A DNA stretch of 64,000 bases from Zizania palustris (GCA_019279435.1 JAAALK010000286.1:26183931-26247930); one strand, 5' to 3'; positions 1 to 11,913 are shown, counted from the stretch's first letter. Translations and numbers: made by a program. The notes: generated by a model from the letters alone, not told the origin.

Positions 1-850
1 CTTTGAGTCCATCTTTTGATTTTTCCGGTATGTCTAACAAAATACCGATGGTGCTTTCGAAGACATTCTTCTCAACATGCATTGTATCGATAGCATGACC
101 AATCTCCAACTCCTTCCAATAGGGCAAGTACCTAAAGAAGATTGATTGCTTTTTAAATGGAGCATCCTTTGAATTTTTTCAGATTTCTTCCTCTTCTTTC
201 CGAAAACAACTTTGATATTTTTCACCATTTCGAATAGAAATTTGCCGTCTCGATGTCGTGGCGGCTGCCCAAGGTCGGTTGTACCGTCGAAATGGTTCTT
301 ATTTCTTCGAAATTTGTGGTTTCTTGGTAAAAATCTGCGGTCTCGCATATATCTCGGCTTAATGAATGATGGAAGATGCATAGATTCTATCTGGTCCACA
401 CACTGCACATGTTGTATTTCCTTTAACCTATCCTATTCTGGACATACTCCCGGGTTGTCAGCTATGGTGCAAAAGATCATGGCTCTTAGATTAAAGTGCT
501 CTATTTTGTTTTCATCCCACACACGGACACCATGTTGCCATAGACGTTTCATATCCTCCATCAAAGGTTCTAGAAATACATCAATGTTATTGCTAGGTTG
601 TTTTGGACCGGAAATTATAGTAGTGATCATAAGGTACTTTCTTTTACGACACAACAATGTTGGGTTTTTCGATCTCACCGAAGGAATTCGATCATTCCAT
701 CCGTGCTAAGTCTCATCCTGATATTTCTGGGATCCTGCGAGAAGTCTGGATGGGTCAAGTTAAATGATTTCCACTCCCTAGCATCCGTAGGGTGCCGAAG
801 TTTTTCGTCCTTCTTTCGCCCAACGAAATGCCAGATTAATAGTTCATCAC
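1..850 (-). pseudogene. TNP2-like CACTA transposase, middle part
   Basis: Reading the minus strand from 850 downward gives blocks typical of the TNP2 transposase of plant CACTA elements: a WH..GRK..KLRHP block near 840-790, a GPKQPSNNIDVFLEPL block near 620-570, RRFLPRNHKFRRNK near 310, and at the left edge YWKELEIGHAIDTMHVEKNVFE, close to the family's HxIDxMHVEKNV motif. Internal deletion and stops are present, for example the expected aromatic-rich stretch after MIPS near 690 is missing. The first codons continue the frame that ends at 11914 on the far side of Copia-1. TNP2 would act in the nucleus on element ends; this copy is broken. The C-terminus lies outside the window. Confidence 0.87.
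846..850. repeat. Target-site duplication of Copia-1 (left copy)
   Basis: ATCAC abuts the 5' LTR and ATCAT (11914-11918) abuts the 3' LTR; 4 of 5 bases match, as expected for a 5-bp Copia duplication with one later mutation. Removing the element plus one copy restores a continuous transposase frame. Confidence 0.8.
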
Positions 851-2592
851 TGAGGATCCATGCTGAATAGCGTGGGCCTCATGGCTCCAGAAGTGATGAG
901 TCATTGTCAATGATAGTCAAAGAGGACAAAAGAAGAAGAGATCTACTGTTTCATGGGCCGCGTGTGACTCAGGTACATGGGCAGCGAGCGACTGTCGGGC
1001 AGAGGAGGCTGCGAAGTCGGGCTGGCCCAATCCGGGTACATGGGCCAGAAGTAGTAGAAGACCCACTAGGCTGTTGACCAGGGTTGACTCAGGTACACGG
1101 GCGGTGAGTGATTGCCGGGCTGAGAGAGCTGCGGAATCGGGCCGGCCCAATCCGAGTACCTATTGCAAAGTCGGTGGAGGCATTGTCAGTTTCGGCGCAA
1201 AACTGACAACCGTCGATCTTGTATCCGACTGTCTAGAAGAGAAGCTGTAGTCGCTACGAAAGCTTAGCTTCCGGATAAGTCATCTGTAACTCTAGGCCCA
1301 CAGTCAGTCAGTCATTGCCTTGCATTTATTGTTGCAGTGAATCTTCTATTCTCAAATCTTGTGCAGAAACTGCTGAGTTTTAATGGCTTCATTTCATTCG
1401 CACAACAAGTTTTTCAATGAATTTTGAGGCTTCGGAAGCTTCTGTTGGGTGTGTTCTTCACGCAAGTAGTACTAGTTCTTGCTGTTGCAAGTAGTACTGC
1501 TTTACTGTAGCTGCAGTACTCTGTGCCAGCTTTTTGCTTTCTACTGTCTTTTTGATCGAAGTTGACAGGCTCTAGAAACTTTTCTGGCTGTTTTCTGGCG
1601 AAGCCATCCTCTCTGTTCGAAGCCCCTCAGCTCTGTGAGGCAGGCTTCGATCTGACATACTCGAAGGCTTCGTTCGAACTTCGAACTTCGTTTTGTGTTC
1701 TGTGTTGCTAGCTTCGAAGTACTTTTTGAACGGACAACATCGCATACTTCGAACGACAGTGCGAAGGTACTCCGCCTCTAGCTGTTCGAAGTCCACACTT
1801 CGATAGGTTTCGAAGTTGGCTTCGAAGCTTTTCGTTCTGCTAGGCTTCGTTTTGGTTTCTTTGTTGCGTGTCAGCCTTCGCTTCTCGGTTCGAAGCTTGC
1901 TCTTTTCGAAGGTAGAGTGTTGGCTTCGATTTTGGTGCCTCTGTCGTGTGACGGGCTTCGCTTCTTTGTTCAAAGGTTGTCCGTCTGTGTTGAGTTCGTA
2001 GTTTTCTGTTCGAAGGTCTAACTTCGAAGCACTTGGTTCGAAGCTGTGTTCGAAGTTGTGTTCGAAGCCTTGCCTTCGAAGTACATACTTCGAAGCAGGC
2101 TCCGACCTTGTCATACTTCGCTTCCTACTCCTTCGAACTAGGCTAGACCAAAACACATTCGGCATTTTCACAACTGCCTTCGGATGGCTTCGCATCTAAC
2201 CTCTGAAGCAAGCTTCGACTACCACCTCCGAACCAGACTTCAGCCAGCGAAGCAGACCTCGACAGGCGAAGCAGGCTTCATCGAGTTCCGAACAAGAGAC
2301 AAATTTGAACAGTAACTTCTCATCTCACTTTATATATATATACTTAGATCTTTTCTTTGAGAAGTTTTTGGTCTGACATACTCTGTTTATCTGCCTAGTT
2401 GCACTGCTTTGGTAGTTCTCTGTTTATCATCAATTGATTCTAGGCTAGATACCTTTAGACTTAGGCTATCTGTTCATTTTCTGTTGCTTAGTCTTTTGAG
2501 GTACGTTGGGTGTTGGGAACAGGCCATATATTCGAAAGAATTTCTAAGGCGCCAATTCACCCCCCCTTCTGGTCGCTACTTTCGGTCCTACA
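851..2592 (+). repeat. 5' LTR of Copia-1 (1742 bp, promoter deleted)
   Basis: Begins TGAGGATCCATGC and ends TCCTACA immediately before the primer-binding site. It matches the 3' LTR (9923-11913) closely, except that about 249 bp present at 10384-10631 of the 3' LTR are absent here between 1313 and 1314. The missing piece contains the TATA box. Other differences are scattered substitutions, roughly 2-3% by eye. Confidence 0.93.
1617..2300 (+). repeat. TTCGAAG-rich segment of the Copia-1 LTR
   Basis: Within the downstream half of the LTR the motif CTTCGAAG and variants (GGCTTCG, TTCGAAC) recur dozens of times with irregular spacing. The 3' LTR has the same segment at 10931-11615. In Copia-2 the corresponding part of the LTR is a regular 15-bp tandem array built on the same TTCGAA core. 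The open frames here (for example a 207-codon minus-strand frame) are by-products of the repeat. Confidence 0.75.
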
Positions 2593-2594
2593 AG

Positions 2595-2607
2595 TGGTAT
2601 CAGAGCC
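2595..2607 (+). other. Primer-binding site of Copia-1
   Basis: TGGTATCAGAGCC, two bases after the LTR end, is the standard site complementary to the 3' end of plant initiator methionine tRNA. Confidence 0.93.
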
Positions 2608-2657
2608 TGGTTAGGGTTTTTCCATACGTTAACCGGTTCTAAACCTCGGTAGTGACC

Positions 2658-5405
2658 ATGACGTCTCCTGGCAAGGTCCCGTCCTTGGAAGCCTATGGCT
2701 ATAATTATTGGAAGACTCGCATGCGAGCCTATCTTATGAGCCAGGGTTCGGACATTTGGGATATTTGCGTTCACACCACGTTTGTCATATTGCCAGTTAC
2801 TGAGCAGGGTACTGCTGGTATCATTGCTCAGCATCTGAGCAACAGTAAGGCTGTGAATATTCTGTTTTCTGGTTTAGGTCCCACTGAGTTTGAGCGTGTG
2901 AGTCATCTCTCCACTGCGAGAGAGATCTGGGCTACCCTCAAGGCACACCATGAGGGAACAGCACAGGTCAAGGCTCGGCTCTATCAGACCTACCGGCGAG
3001 AATATGAGAATTTCACATAGAAGCCGGGTGAATCTGTTGAGGCTTTGTTTGGTCGTTTTCAGTCGATCATAAACAAGCTTAGGGACAACAAGGCTGAGGG
3101 TGCTCAGTTAGTCTCAGATCATGAGCAGGCGCTCAAGGTGCTCCATACCTTGGACCCAAAGATCTAGGAGATCAAGGTATCCTCTATTGTTGAGAGCACT
3201 TCTTATGATACCTTGACCATTTCTGAGTTATTTAGCAAGCTGAAGGCCACTGAGGTAGATATCCAGTTGAGATCAAATCTCATTGGTTCTGGATCAAAAT
3301 CCCTGGCCCTTGCTACACCTTCTGTTGATCCCTCTGCTGTGAGTTGTGCTGGGTTCTCTTTGATGTCTATCACTGAGGACCAGCTTGAGTCTTTGGGAGA
3401 TGATGATTTGTGTCTGTTTAACAACCGGGTGCGTCGTGTCTATGACAAGAGAATGTTCAAAAGACACGGCACAAAATCCGGTTGCTTTGAGTGTGGTGAT
3501 CCAGGACACTTCATCACCGACTGCCCCAAGCGCAACGGACACAAGAAGGGCATCGGTGGCAGCTTCCACGACTCCGGTAAGCATGAGAGCTCATCCTTCA
3601 ACAAGGGCAAGCCGAAGACCCGATTCTTCAAGAAGGCCCTGAAGGACTTCCGGCGAGAGAACAAGAAGCGCGACAAGGCCTTCTTCGCCGAGATGGAGAA
3701 GAGCTACTCCAAGCAGTCCACGTCTTCTTCCTCTTCATCAAGCTCAAGCGATGAGGAGATCATCATCAGGAAAGGGAAGGACAAGGACGATCCGGCGGGC
3801 CTCTGCTTCATGGCCTTCGGAGACAAGCCGAAGAGCCGCTCACACCAGCGCCGAAGATCCCGCAAGAGCTTCTGTTCAATGGCTCTTGGGGATAAGGAAG
3901 AAAAGAGCTCCTCCGACGACTCCGACGACGACAACAAGGTATCATCCTACGAGCGAGAAATCATTGATTTACTTGAGAGCAATCGTCAGGAGTTGAAATA
4001 TCGGGAAAAACTCCTTAGGGGGCCTAAGAAGAGGATAGATGAGTTAGAGAGTGAGCTTGTCGTGGCCAACGGCAGAATTGAGAGTCAATCTTCTTCACCT
4101 TGCTTTGGTGATAGCAGTGAGTGCCCAAAGTGTGAGGTGCTTCTGTGTGACCTGTCAACTCTGAAGTCCAGGTACATAGAAAGGGTTGATGAGAGGGACG
4201 CTTTGGCCACTGAGCTTGAAAGCGCTCAGCTGGAGCTAAAAGATGCTCGAGCCACTGTCGTCGCACCCTGTGTTGATTGCCCATCTCATCTAGCTGCCTT
4301 AGCTGAGCTGAAAGCCAAGGGCGATGAGCATTTGGGTGATTTGGAGAGAGTGAGAGCTGAGCTAGCACAGACTAGGCTAGAGCTTGAGACACTGTCAGTT
4401 CCACCCACTGTCTGTGAGAACTGTCTGTCTCTTAGAATGGAGTTGATTAAGCTGAAAGCCGAAAAGTCTGTCCAAGTAGAGAGTGAGTGTGAGACCTGCT
4501 TGTCTCAGGTGGATGTTCTAGCTTCCTTGAGAGAGGAGCTAGCAGATTCTCAGAATGAGAACTTTTACCTCCGTTCTATCCTGAGTTGGATCAGTGCCAG
4601 AGAGCCATAGCTTGGCATGATGATCCAGCAGTTCAAGAGGCAGGATGGGTTTGGGGTAGGTTACACCTACACCAAGGCTGACTTTGAGAGTGCCATTAGC
4701 CGGGCAGTGGAGTGGAGTAAAATGACTCCTGAGCAGAGATACCCCAAGACTCACTCCACTGAGTCCTCCCAGGCTTGTCAGCCCAAGGATGGAGTGATTC
4801 ATGAACCACCCAAAGCTCCACCCAAGAAGCCTGTCTGGGTTCCTAAGCCCAAACACCTCCACTCTTCTCTAGACTCTCTTCCTGGACCCTCTCAACCCAA
4901 GAAGACCACACCAAACACTACCAAGCCCAAACATCCCAAGCCTCAACCACATCCCAAGAAGCCCACCTATCATTGTGAGTACTGTCAGAGAGACGGGCAT
5001 CTTGCGGAGTTTTGCTTCAGCAGGAAGCGGGTTGAGAAAGCAGAGAGGGCTCGTAATGGTCAGGAGCAGTTCTACCAGCAGGGTGGTAGACTGCATGTTC
5101 CTCGACGCGGAGAGAGGCTGGAGGCCAGGCCGCGTCGTGTAGGTGGTGGTAGAGGAGACGGCTTTCTCGCCCGTGCTCCAGTTGGTGGTGTCCGTTCCGG
5201 CAGAGTTCCAGGCCCTGTTGGCTACGGTCCTGGACCTCATGGACGCAGGGTTAGGCAGAACCGAGGACCGCGCTTTGAGTCGCGTTTTGGTCCAAACTCC
5301 TTTGATGGTTTTCGCTTTCCATCTTTTGAGCAGATGGCTCGACACTGGTTTAGCTCTTTTGCTAAACCTGGTGCCGGACCATTTGCTCCCACTTACAGCC
5401 ACTGA
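2658..5405 (+). pseudogene. gag: Copia-1 gag (nucleocapsid/capsid precursor), broken
   Basis: Starts at ATG 2658 (MTSPGKVPSLEAYGYNYW), the first ATG after the primer-binding site. An intact copy would be about 915 residues. Order: capsid-like domain with YWKTRMRAYL and REIWATLKAHHEGT; zinc knuckle CX2CX4HX4C near 3483-3525 (CFECGDPGHF); Lys/Arg and Ser-rich acidic linkers; a coiled-coil region with four CxxC pairs; a second CX2CX4HX4C knuckle near 4975 (CEYCQRDGHLAEFC); and an Arg/Gly-rich tail. In-frame TAG stops lie at 3018, 3165 and 4608; Copia-2 has CAG, TGG and CAG there. The stop at 5403 precedes pol, which is in the -1 frame. Confidence 0.9.
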
Positions 5406-5407
5406 TT

Positions 5408-8400
5408 GTGCAGGACTGGGGACTGGAGGATGTTTGGATCATGGACTCGGGATGCTCTCGCCACATGACGGGACATCGCAGATGGTTCTCCAGTCTCACT
5501 TCCCCGAGCTCCAAAGAATACATCACGTTCGGGAACAACGGTCAAGGGAAAGTAAGTGGCATAGGCTCAATTCGCATTTCAGATCATTTCTCTTTGAAGA
5601 ATGTTGCTTTGGTTAAGAATTTGAACTTCAATTTGATTTCTGTTTCGCAACTTCTTGAGGATGGTTTGGAAGTGTGTTTTAAGAAGGGCAATTCTTCTGT
5701 GGTTGATTCTAGATGGTCTTTGGTTTGTCAGATTTTACCTTTCGGTAAAGTTTTTCGAATTGACTTCTCTAGTTCTTTTGGCCCTTCTCGCTGTTTGATT
5801 GTTGGATCCTCTTCTGAGCTCTGGAAGTGGCATAGGAGATTAGGTCATTTTAGTTTTGATCTGCTAGTCAGGTTAAGCTCTATGGACCTCATCCGAGGAT
5901 TGCCCAAGCTTAAGATGGAGAAGGATCTAGTTTGTCATCCCTGTCGTCATGGGAAAATGGTTGCCGCTTCTCACTCACCTGTGACTCAGGTGATGACTTC
6001 GTATCCGGGCGAGCTTTCACACTTGGACACTGTTGGTCCAGCTCGGGTACGTTCAGTCAGTGGGAAGTGGTATGCACTTGTGATTGTTGACGACTTTTCT
6101 CGATTCTCGTGGGTTTTCTTTTTGGAGTCTAAGGATGAAACTTTTCAGTTTGTTCATGACCTAATTTTGAAGCTGAAGAATGAGAACAATGGTCGGATGC
6201 GAGCAATTCGCTCCGACAACAGCTCTGAGTTCAAGAACTCTCAGTTCATCAGCTTCTGTAGTGATCAAGGTCTGGACCATCAGTTTTCTTCTCCTTACAC
6301 TCCCCCACAGAACGGCGTTGTGGAACGAAAGAACCGCACGCTAGTCGAGATGGCCAGGACGATGCTCGATGAGCACAGGACTCCTAGGCGTTTTTGGGCT
6401 GAAGCCATGAACACGGCTTGCTATCTGGCCAACCGCATTTTTCTTAGAGCTTACCTAGGTAAGACCTCGTACGAGTTGCGGTTTGGCAAACAGCCCAAGG
6501 TGAGCCACTTGCGAGCATTTGGCTGCAAGTGCTTTGTGCTCAAGAAGGGAGGGCATTTGGACAAGTTTGAGTCTCGTTGCTAGGACGGTGTTTTTCTTGG
6601 CTACGCTTTACATTCTCGAGGCTTCCGTGTTTGGAATCTCGAATCCCAGCTGCTTGTCGAGACTTGTGAGGTTTCATTTGATGAGTCCTTGCCTTCTTTC
6701 ACTCCTTCTATTGAGCTTTCCGGTGATGATGAGCTAGGAGAGTCCATCTTCGAGGAAGATGAGGATACTCCAGCTGCTGATGAGGGTGGGCCTTCTGCAT
6801 CCCCCGTAGAGCCCACACCTTCTGAGACTTCGACTGAGGATGAGGGCGGACCTCTGATCACTTCTTCCACTACGATTGAGCCCCCTCAGTCGAGTCCAGA
6901 GGTGCCAGCTGCTGACTCTGGTGAGGTGACTTCAGATCACCAGGGAACCCGAGCAGTTCAGCGTGACCATCCCTCAGAGCTCATCATAGGTGATCTGACT
7001 GAGAGAACTTTGCGTTCTTCTGCCTCTCTTGCTGTGTTTGCCGAATCTGCGTTTGTTGCATCTTTTGAGCCCAGAGACATTTCTCATGCTCTTTCTGATT
7101 CTAATTGGATTAATGCTATGCAAGAAGAGCTAGAGAACTTTGTCCGCAATCGGGTTTGGACATTAGTTGAGCCGCCACCAGGATGCAACCCCATAGGCAC
7201 CAAGTGGGTATTCTAGAACAAACAAGGTGAAGATGGGGTTGTGGTGCGCAACAAGGCTCGACTAGTTGCCTAGGGTTATTGCCAGAAGGAAGGTATTGAC
7301 TTTGAAGAAACCTTCGCTCCTGTTGCCCGTCTTGAGTCCATTCGTATTCTTCTAGCTTTTGCCGTTTCGAAGGGTTTTAAGCTTTTTCAAATGGATGTTC
7401 AGAGTGCTTTTCTGAACGGTTTTATAGAGGAGGAAGTTTATGTTAGGCAGCCCCTCGGTTTTGAGAACCCCAAGTTTCCTCGACATGTTTTTAAATTGCA
7501 AAAAGCTTTATACGGGTTGAAGCAAGCCCCCAGGGCTTGGTATGACCGGTTAAAGCAATTTTGTTGGGGAAGGGTTTTGTGATGGGTTCTGTGGATAAAA
7601 CTCTTTTCTTGCTCAGAGATGCTTCAGATTTCTTAGTCGCTCAGATTTACGTGGACGATATTATTTTTGGCGGTACTACTAATGATCTTGTGTCCATGTT
7701 TTCTGAGCAGATGCACAGCGAGTTCGAGATGAGCCTCATGGGTGAGCTCAAGTACTTTCTAGGGCTCCAGATCAAGCAGACCAAGGACGGCACCTTCATC
7801 GACCAAGGTAAGTACACTCATGACATGCTGAAAAAATTTGACTTTGGTGGTGAGCTGAAGCCGCAGATGACCCCAATGGGTACATCTGGGGGCCTGGACA
7901 AGGACGAGAGCGGCGTCAAGGTCAATGAGAGAGAGTTTCGAGGGATGATCGGTTCGCTGCTGTACTTGACGGTGACGAGGCCAGACATACAGTTCGCCGT
8001 GGGACTGTGCGCGCGCTTCCAGTCTTCACCACGCGCGTTTCATCGGCAAGCTGTCAAGCGTATCTTCAGGTATCTTACCTATGCGCCTGATCTTGGTCTT
8101 TACTATTCAGCATCATCATCTCTTGATTTATCTGGCTTTTCAGACGCTAACTTTGGTGGGTGCCGGTTGGATCGCAAGTCGACTGCCGGTACTTGCCAGT
8201 TTCTTGGTTCTTCTCTTGTCTCTTGGTCTTCTCGAAAGCAATCTGGAGTTGCTCTTTCGACCACAGAGGCTGAGTACGTAGCTGCTGCTAGCTGCTGCTC
8301 ACAATTGGTTTGGATGATTTCCACTCTGTGAGATTTTGGGTTATTCTTTCCTACCAGGGTTCCATTGTTTTGCGACAGCACCAGTGCTATTAGTGTAGGG

Positions 8401-8598
8401 AAAAACCCGTGTCTCCATTCAAAAACCAAACATATTGATGTGCGCTTTCACTTCTTGCGGGATCAATATGAGAAAGGTGTCATTGACCTTGTTCATGTTG
8501 ATACCCATCATCAGTTGGCTGACATTTTCACTAAACCCCTAGATCAGTCTACATTTGAGCGTTTACGAGGGGATTTGGGTGTTGTATATCCTTTTTAG
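5408..8598 (+). pseudogene. pol: Copia-1 pol polyprotein, broken
   Basis: Domain order is that of Ty1/copia: protease with MDSGCSRHMTG (Asp near 5444); integrase zinc finger HRRLGH...CHPCRHGK (5823-5955); integrase core with LDTVGP, RSDNSSEF and NGVVERKN supplying D,D,E (6010-6330); reverse transcriptase from about 7075 with YVDD at 7648-7659; RNase H with FSDANFGG and TTEAEYVAA, ending DIFTKPLD and a stop at 8596. Breaks: TAG at 6581, 7214 and 7271; a 1-base deletion in a T run at 7559-7562 that shifts the frame upstream of YVDD; TGA at 8329 inside RNase H. The frame starts in -1 relative to gag with no in-frame ATG at the junction, so expression would need frameshifting or RNA processing. 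Confidence 0.92.
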
Positions 8599-9922
8599 GA
8601 TATTTTGCGTCAGTTTTTTTTCTTTCTTCTTTACTCTTTTCTTGAGTCTTTCTGTGTGTGTTCATATCTTGCATATTCACATATCACACTTTTGAGCTTG
8701 CTTTTGTTATATGATTGAAGTGCTTTACTTATTCTAGCTGGTACATGCTTTTGATTACTTGTCGATGATCATGCTTTGCTTCAGTTCAAATGATATGTCT
8801 GATATCTGTCATATGCATGGCTTTTATGCTTTAAAATTGAAAAATGATCACCATTGCTTCTGGTAACTAGCATGCGTAGGTTGAATGTTCTTGCTATCTG
8901 TTACATGCCTTGTAGCTAGTTTCTGACTTAGATGCAAATATGCAACTTGGACATCTGTATGCTTTAAACATGGAAATGTGCTATAAAAATGATGAAAATT
9001 CGAGAACAATGAAAATTCCATGCCTTTTTGTGCATAACTTGAAAAGATCCAGTTGGGTTTGCTTTGTCGCATTACATTTGTTCTGGACGGCATACCATAG
9101 CACTTTGGTATGAACTAGGACAGTGTAGTGTATGCCAAGACCAATGTCTTAAGCTTCTGATGGTCCAGATCTGGCCTAGGCTTGACTTGGTCGGTCAGCA
9201 TAAGGTTTGACATGCAAATAACCCCTGGCAAAAATGAAAAAAAAAGCTTGAAAATTGAAATGATAACAAGTTTGCTGAAGCACTTTGTTTCTGAACAAAG
9301 CTTATCTTGGTAGATATCAGTTAGCTTTTGCATCTCATGTTTTACCTTGCTTGTTTTACTGGAAAATGTGGTGATCCTTTTTGTCTGCAAAAACTGAAAA
9401 ATGCGTGCTAATGACTTTCTTTAGATATCATCTGTTGCACTGATCATGCCATGTGTCTTAGACAGTATCTCTTTTGCTATACTTGTTAGATGCTGTAATT
9501 GCAGTCAATCATATCTCAGAAGCATGCTTTCTACACTCCTTATGCACTCCAGTTGAAATCACTGCATATTTTGAGGGGGAGTTGCATTTCAGGGGAAGTC
9601 TGTGTCTTTTTTTGAGAGCTTGATGAGTTCACTTGTCAACAAGGCGGAGAAAATTTGGGATCAGAGTTTAAGGGGAGTTCTTACTCTGTTGATATCCTTG
9701 TTGTTCTGAAATCGCACTCATTTTGGGCTTTTACGTTTTGGTTAACCATAATGACCACTTCTTGCTTTTGTTCGGCTTTTGGTCATTAGGGTTAAACTTT
9801 TACCTTATTTTTCTTCTTCTTTGTTTTTTCTTGTGCTTTTTTTTCGTGTTTCCACATTTGCTTGCATGTGCTGAAGAGCTGAAAAAGAGGAGTGTTGACA
9901 ATGCAATCATCAAGGGGGAGAT
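8599..9922 (+). other. Non-coding 3' region of Copia-1 with polypurine tracts
   Basis: T-rich sequence between RNase H and the 3' LTR. No envelope-like or other credible coding frame is visible, although SIRE-type elements sometimes carry an extra ORF here. A polypurine tract, CAAGGGGGAGAT (9911-9922), abuts the 3' LTR. A second purine tract, GAGGGGGAG, lies near 9575 and may be an upstream priming site. Confidence 0.8.
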
Positions 9923-11913
9923 TGAGGAGCCATGCTGAATAGCGTGGGCCTCATGGCTCTAGAAGTGATGAGTCATTGTCAACGATAGTCAAAGAGGACA
10001 AAAGAAGAAGAGATATGTTGTTTCATGGGCCGTGTGTGACTCAGGTACACGGGCAGCGAGCGACTGTCGGGCAGAGGAGGCTGCGAAGTCGGGCTGGCCC
10101 AATCCGGGTACATGGGCCAGAAGCAGTAGAAGACCCACTGGGCTGTTGACCAGGGTTGACTCAGGTACACGGGCGGTGAGTGATTGCCGGGCTGAGAGAG
10201 CTGCGGAATCGGGCCGGCCCAATCCGAGTACCTGTTGCAAAGTCGGTGGAGGCTTTGTCAGTTTCGGCGCGAAACTAACAACCGTCGATCTTGTATCCGA
10301 CTGTCCAGAAGAGAAGCCGTAGTCGCTACGAAAGCTTAGCTTCTGGATAAGTCATCTGTAACTCTAGGCCCACAGTCAGTCAGTCGTGTCTGTAAAAATT
10401 CCTAAGGGTAGTAGAGTCTTTTCCTTTATTCTTACGTCTGTAAAAACCCTAAGGGGCAGGTGGAATATTCCTAGTGTTGGGAGCCTATAAATTGGACCCC
10501 AATCCCTAGGGTTTGGACTACCCTTTTGGCTGAAATCAATTCTATTCCTTTGGGTCACTTTTTGTCTCGTGTTTTTGCCTCTCTCCTCTCCTGTTCTTGC
10601 TTGCGCCGCCAGGGAGTTTTTGCCCCTGGTTCGTTGCCTTGCATTTATTGTTGCAGTGAAGCTTCTATTCTCAAATCTTGTGCAGAAACTGCAGAGTTTT
10701 AATGGCTTCATTTCATTCGCACAGCAAGTTTTTCAATGAATTTTGAGGCTTCGGAAGCTTCTGTTGGGTGTGTTCTTCACGCAAGTAGTACTAGTTCTTG
10801 CTGTTGCAAGTAGTACTGCTTTACTGTAGCTGCAGTACTCTGTGCCAGCTTTTTTCTTTCTACTGCGCATCTTTTTGATCGAAGTTGACAGGCTCTAGAA
10901 ACTTTTCAGGCTGTTTTCTGGCGAAGCCATCCTCTCTGTTCGAAGCCCCTCAGCTCCGTGAGGCAGGCTTCGATCTGACATACTCGAAGGCTTCGTTCGA
11001 ACTTCGAACTTCGTTTTGTGTTCTGTGTTGCTAGCTTCGAAGTACTTTTTGAACGGACAACATCGCATACTTCGAACGACAGTGCGAGGTACTCCGCCTC
11101 TAGCTGTTCGAAATCCACACTTCGATAGGTTTCGAAGTTGGCTTCGAAGCTTTTCGTTCTGCTAGGCTTCGTTTTGGTTTCTTTGTTGCGTGTCAGCCTT
11201 CGCTTCTCGGTTCGAAGCTTGCTCTTTTCGAAGGTAGAGTGTAGGCTTCGATTTTGGTGCCTCTGTCGTGTGACGGGCTTCGCTTCTTTGTTCAAAGGTT
11301 GTCCGTCTGTGTTGAGTTCGAAGTTTTCTGTTCGAAGGTCTAACTTCGAAGCACTTGGTTCGAAGCTGTGTTCGAAGTTGTGTTCGAAGCCTTGCCTTCA
11401 AAGTACATACTTCGAAGCAGGCTCCGACCTTGTCATACTTCGCTTCCTGCTCCTTCGAACTAGGCTAGACCAAAACACCTTCGGCATTTTCACAACTGCC
11501 TTCGGACGGCTTTGCATCTAACCTCCGAAGCAAGCTTCGACTACCACCTCTGAACCAGACTTCGGCCAGCGAAGCAGACCTCGACAGGCGAAGCAGGCTT
11601 CGTCGAGTTCTGAACAGGAGACAAATCTGAACAGTAACTTCTCATCTCACTTTATATATATATACTTAGATCTTTTCTTTGAGAAGTTTTGGGTCTGACA
11701 TACTCTGTTTATCTGCCTAGTTGCACTGCTTTGGTAGTTCTCTGTTTATCATCAATTGATTCTAGGCTAGATACCTTTAGACTTAGGCTATCTGTTCATT
11801 TTCTGTTTCTTAGTCTTTTGAGGTGCGTTCGGTGTTGGGAACAGGCCATATATTCGAAAGAATTTCTAAGGCGCCCATTCACCCCCCCTCTGGTCGCTAC
11901 TTTCGGTCCTACA
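9923..11913 (+). repeat. 3' LTR of Copia-1 (1991 bp, full length)
   Basis: Starts TGAGGAGCCATGC right after the polypurine tract and ends TCCTACA. It is the complete form of the LTR and keeps the TATA-containing segment missing from the 5' LTR. Confidence 0.93.
10486..10493 (+). promoter_or_regulatory. TATA box in the Copia-1 3' LTR
   Basis: TATAAATT in a GAGCC...GGACCCC context that is conserved in the Copia-2 5' LTR (TATAAATAG at 57895). It marks the U3/R region. The 5' LTR lacks it, so the remaining promoter would direct transcription out of the element toward 11914. Confidence 0.7.

Larger units (their letters stand above)
851..11913 (+). mobile_element. Ty1/copia LTR retrotransposon, SIRE/Maximus-like, Copia-1
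   Basis: Complete 11.1-kb element: 5' LTR, tRNA-iMet-type primer-binding site, gag, pol in Copia order (protease, integrase, reverse transcriptase, RNase H), a 1.3-kb non-coding stretch, polypurine tract and 3' LTR. The long LTRs, long gag with a coiled-coil tail and RNase H sequence (ALSTTEAEYVAAASCC) resemble the grass SIRE/Maximus group (Opie, Ji); the clade call is from memory. It lies within the TNP2 gene of CACTA-1. Copia-2 at 57330 is a close relative and serves as reference for its breaks: at least seven internal stops and one frameshift make this copy non-autonomous. Confidence 0.92.

Noticed and set aside
1617..2300. TTCGAA motifs as heat-shock elements in the Copia LTR
   Set aside because: Heat-shock elements need alternating GAA and TTC with two-base spacing; most sites here are TTCGAA with no spacing, and the repeats are too irregular.
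8599..9922. Envelope-like ORF after Copia-1 pol
   Set aside because: The longest sense frame is about 70 codons, low-complexity and hydrophobic; nothing resembling an envelope-like protein.
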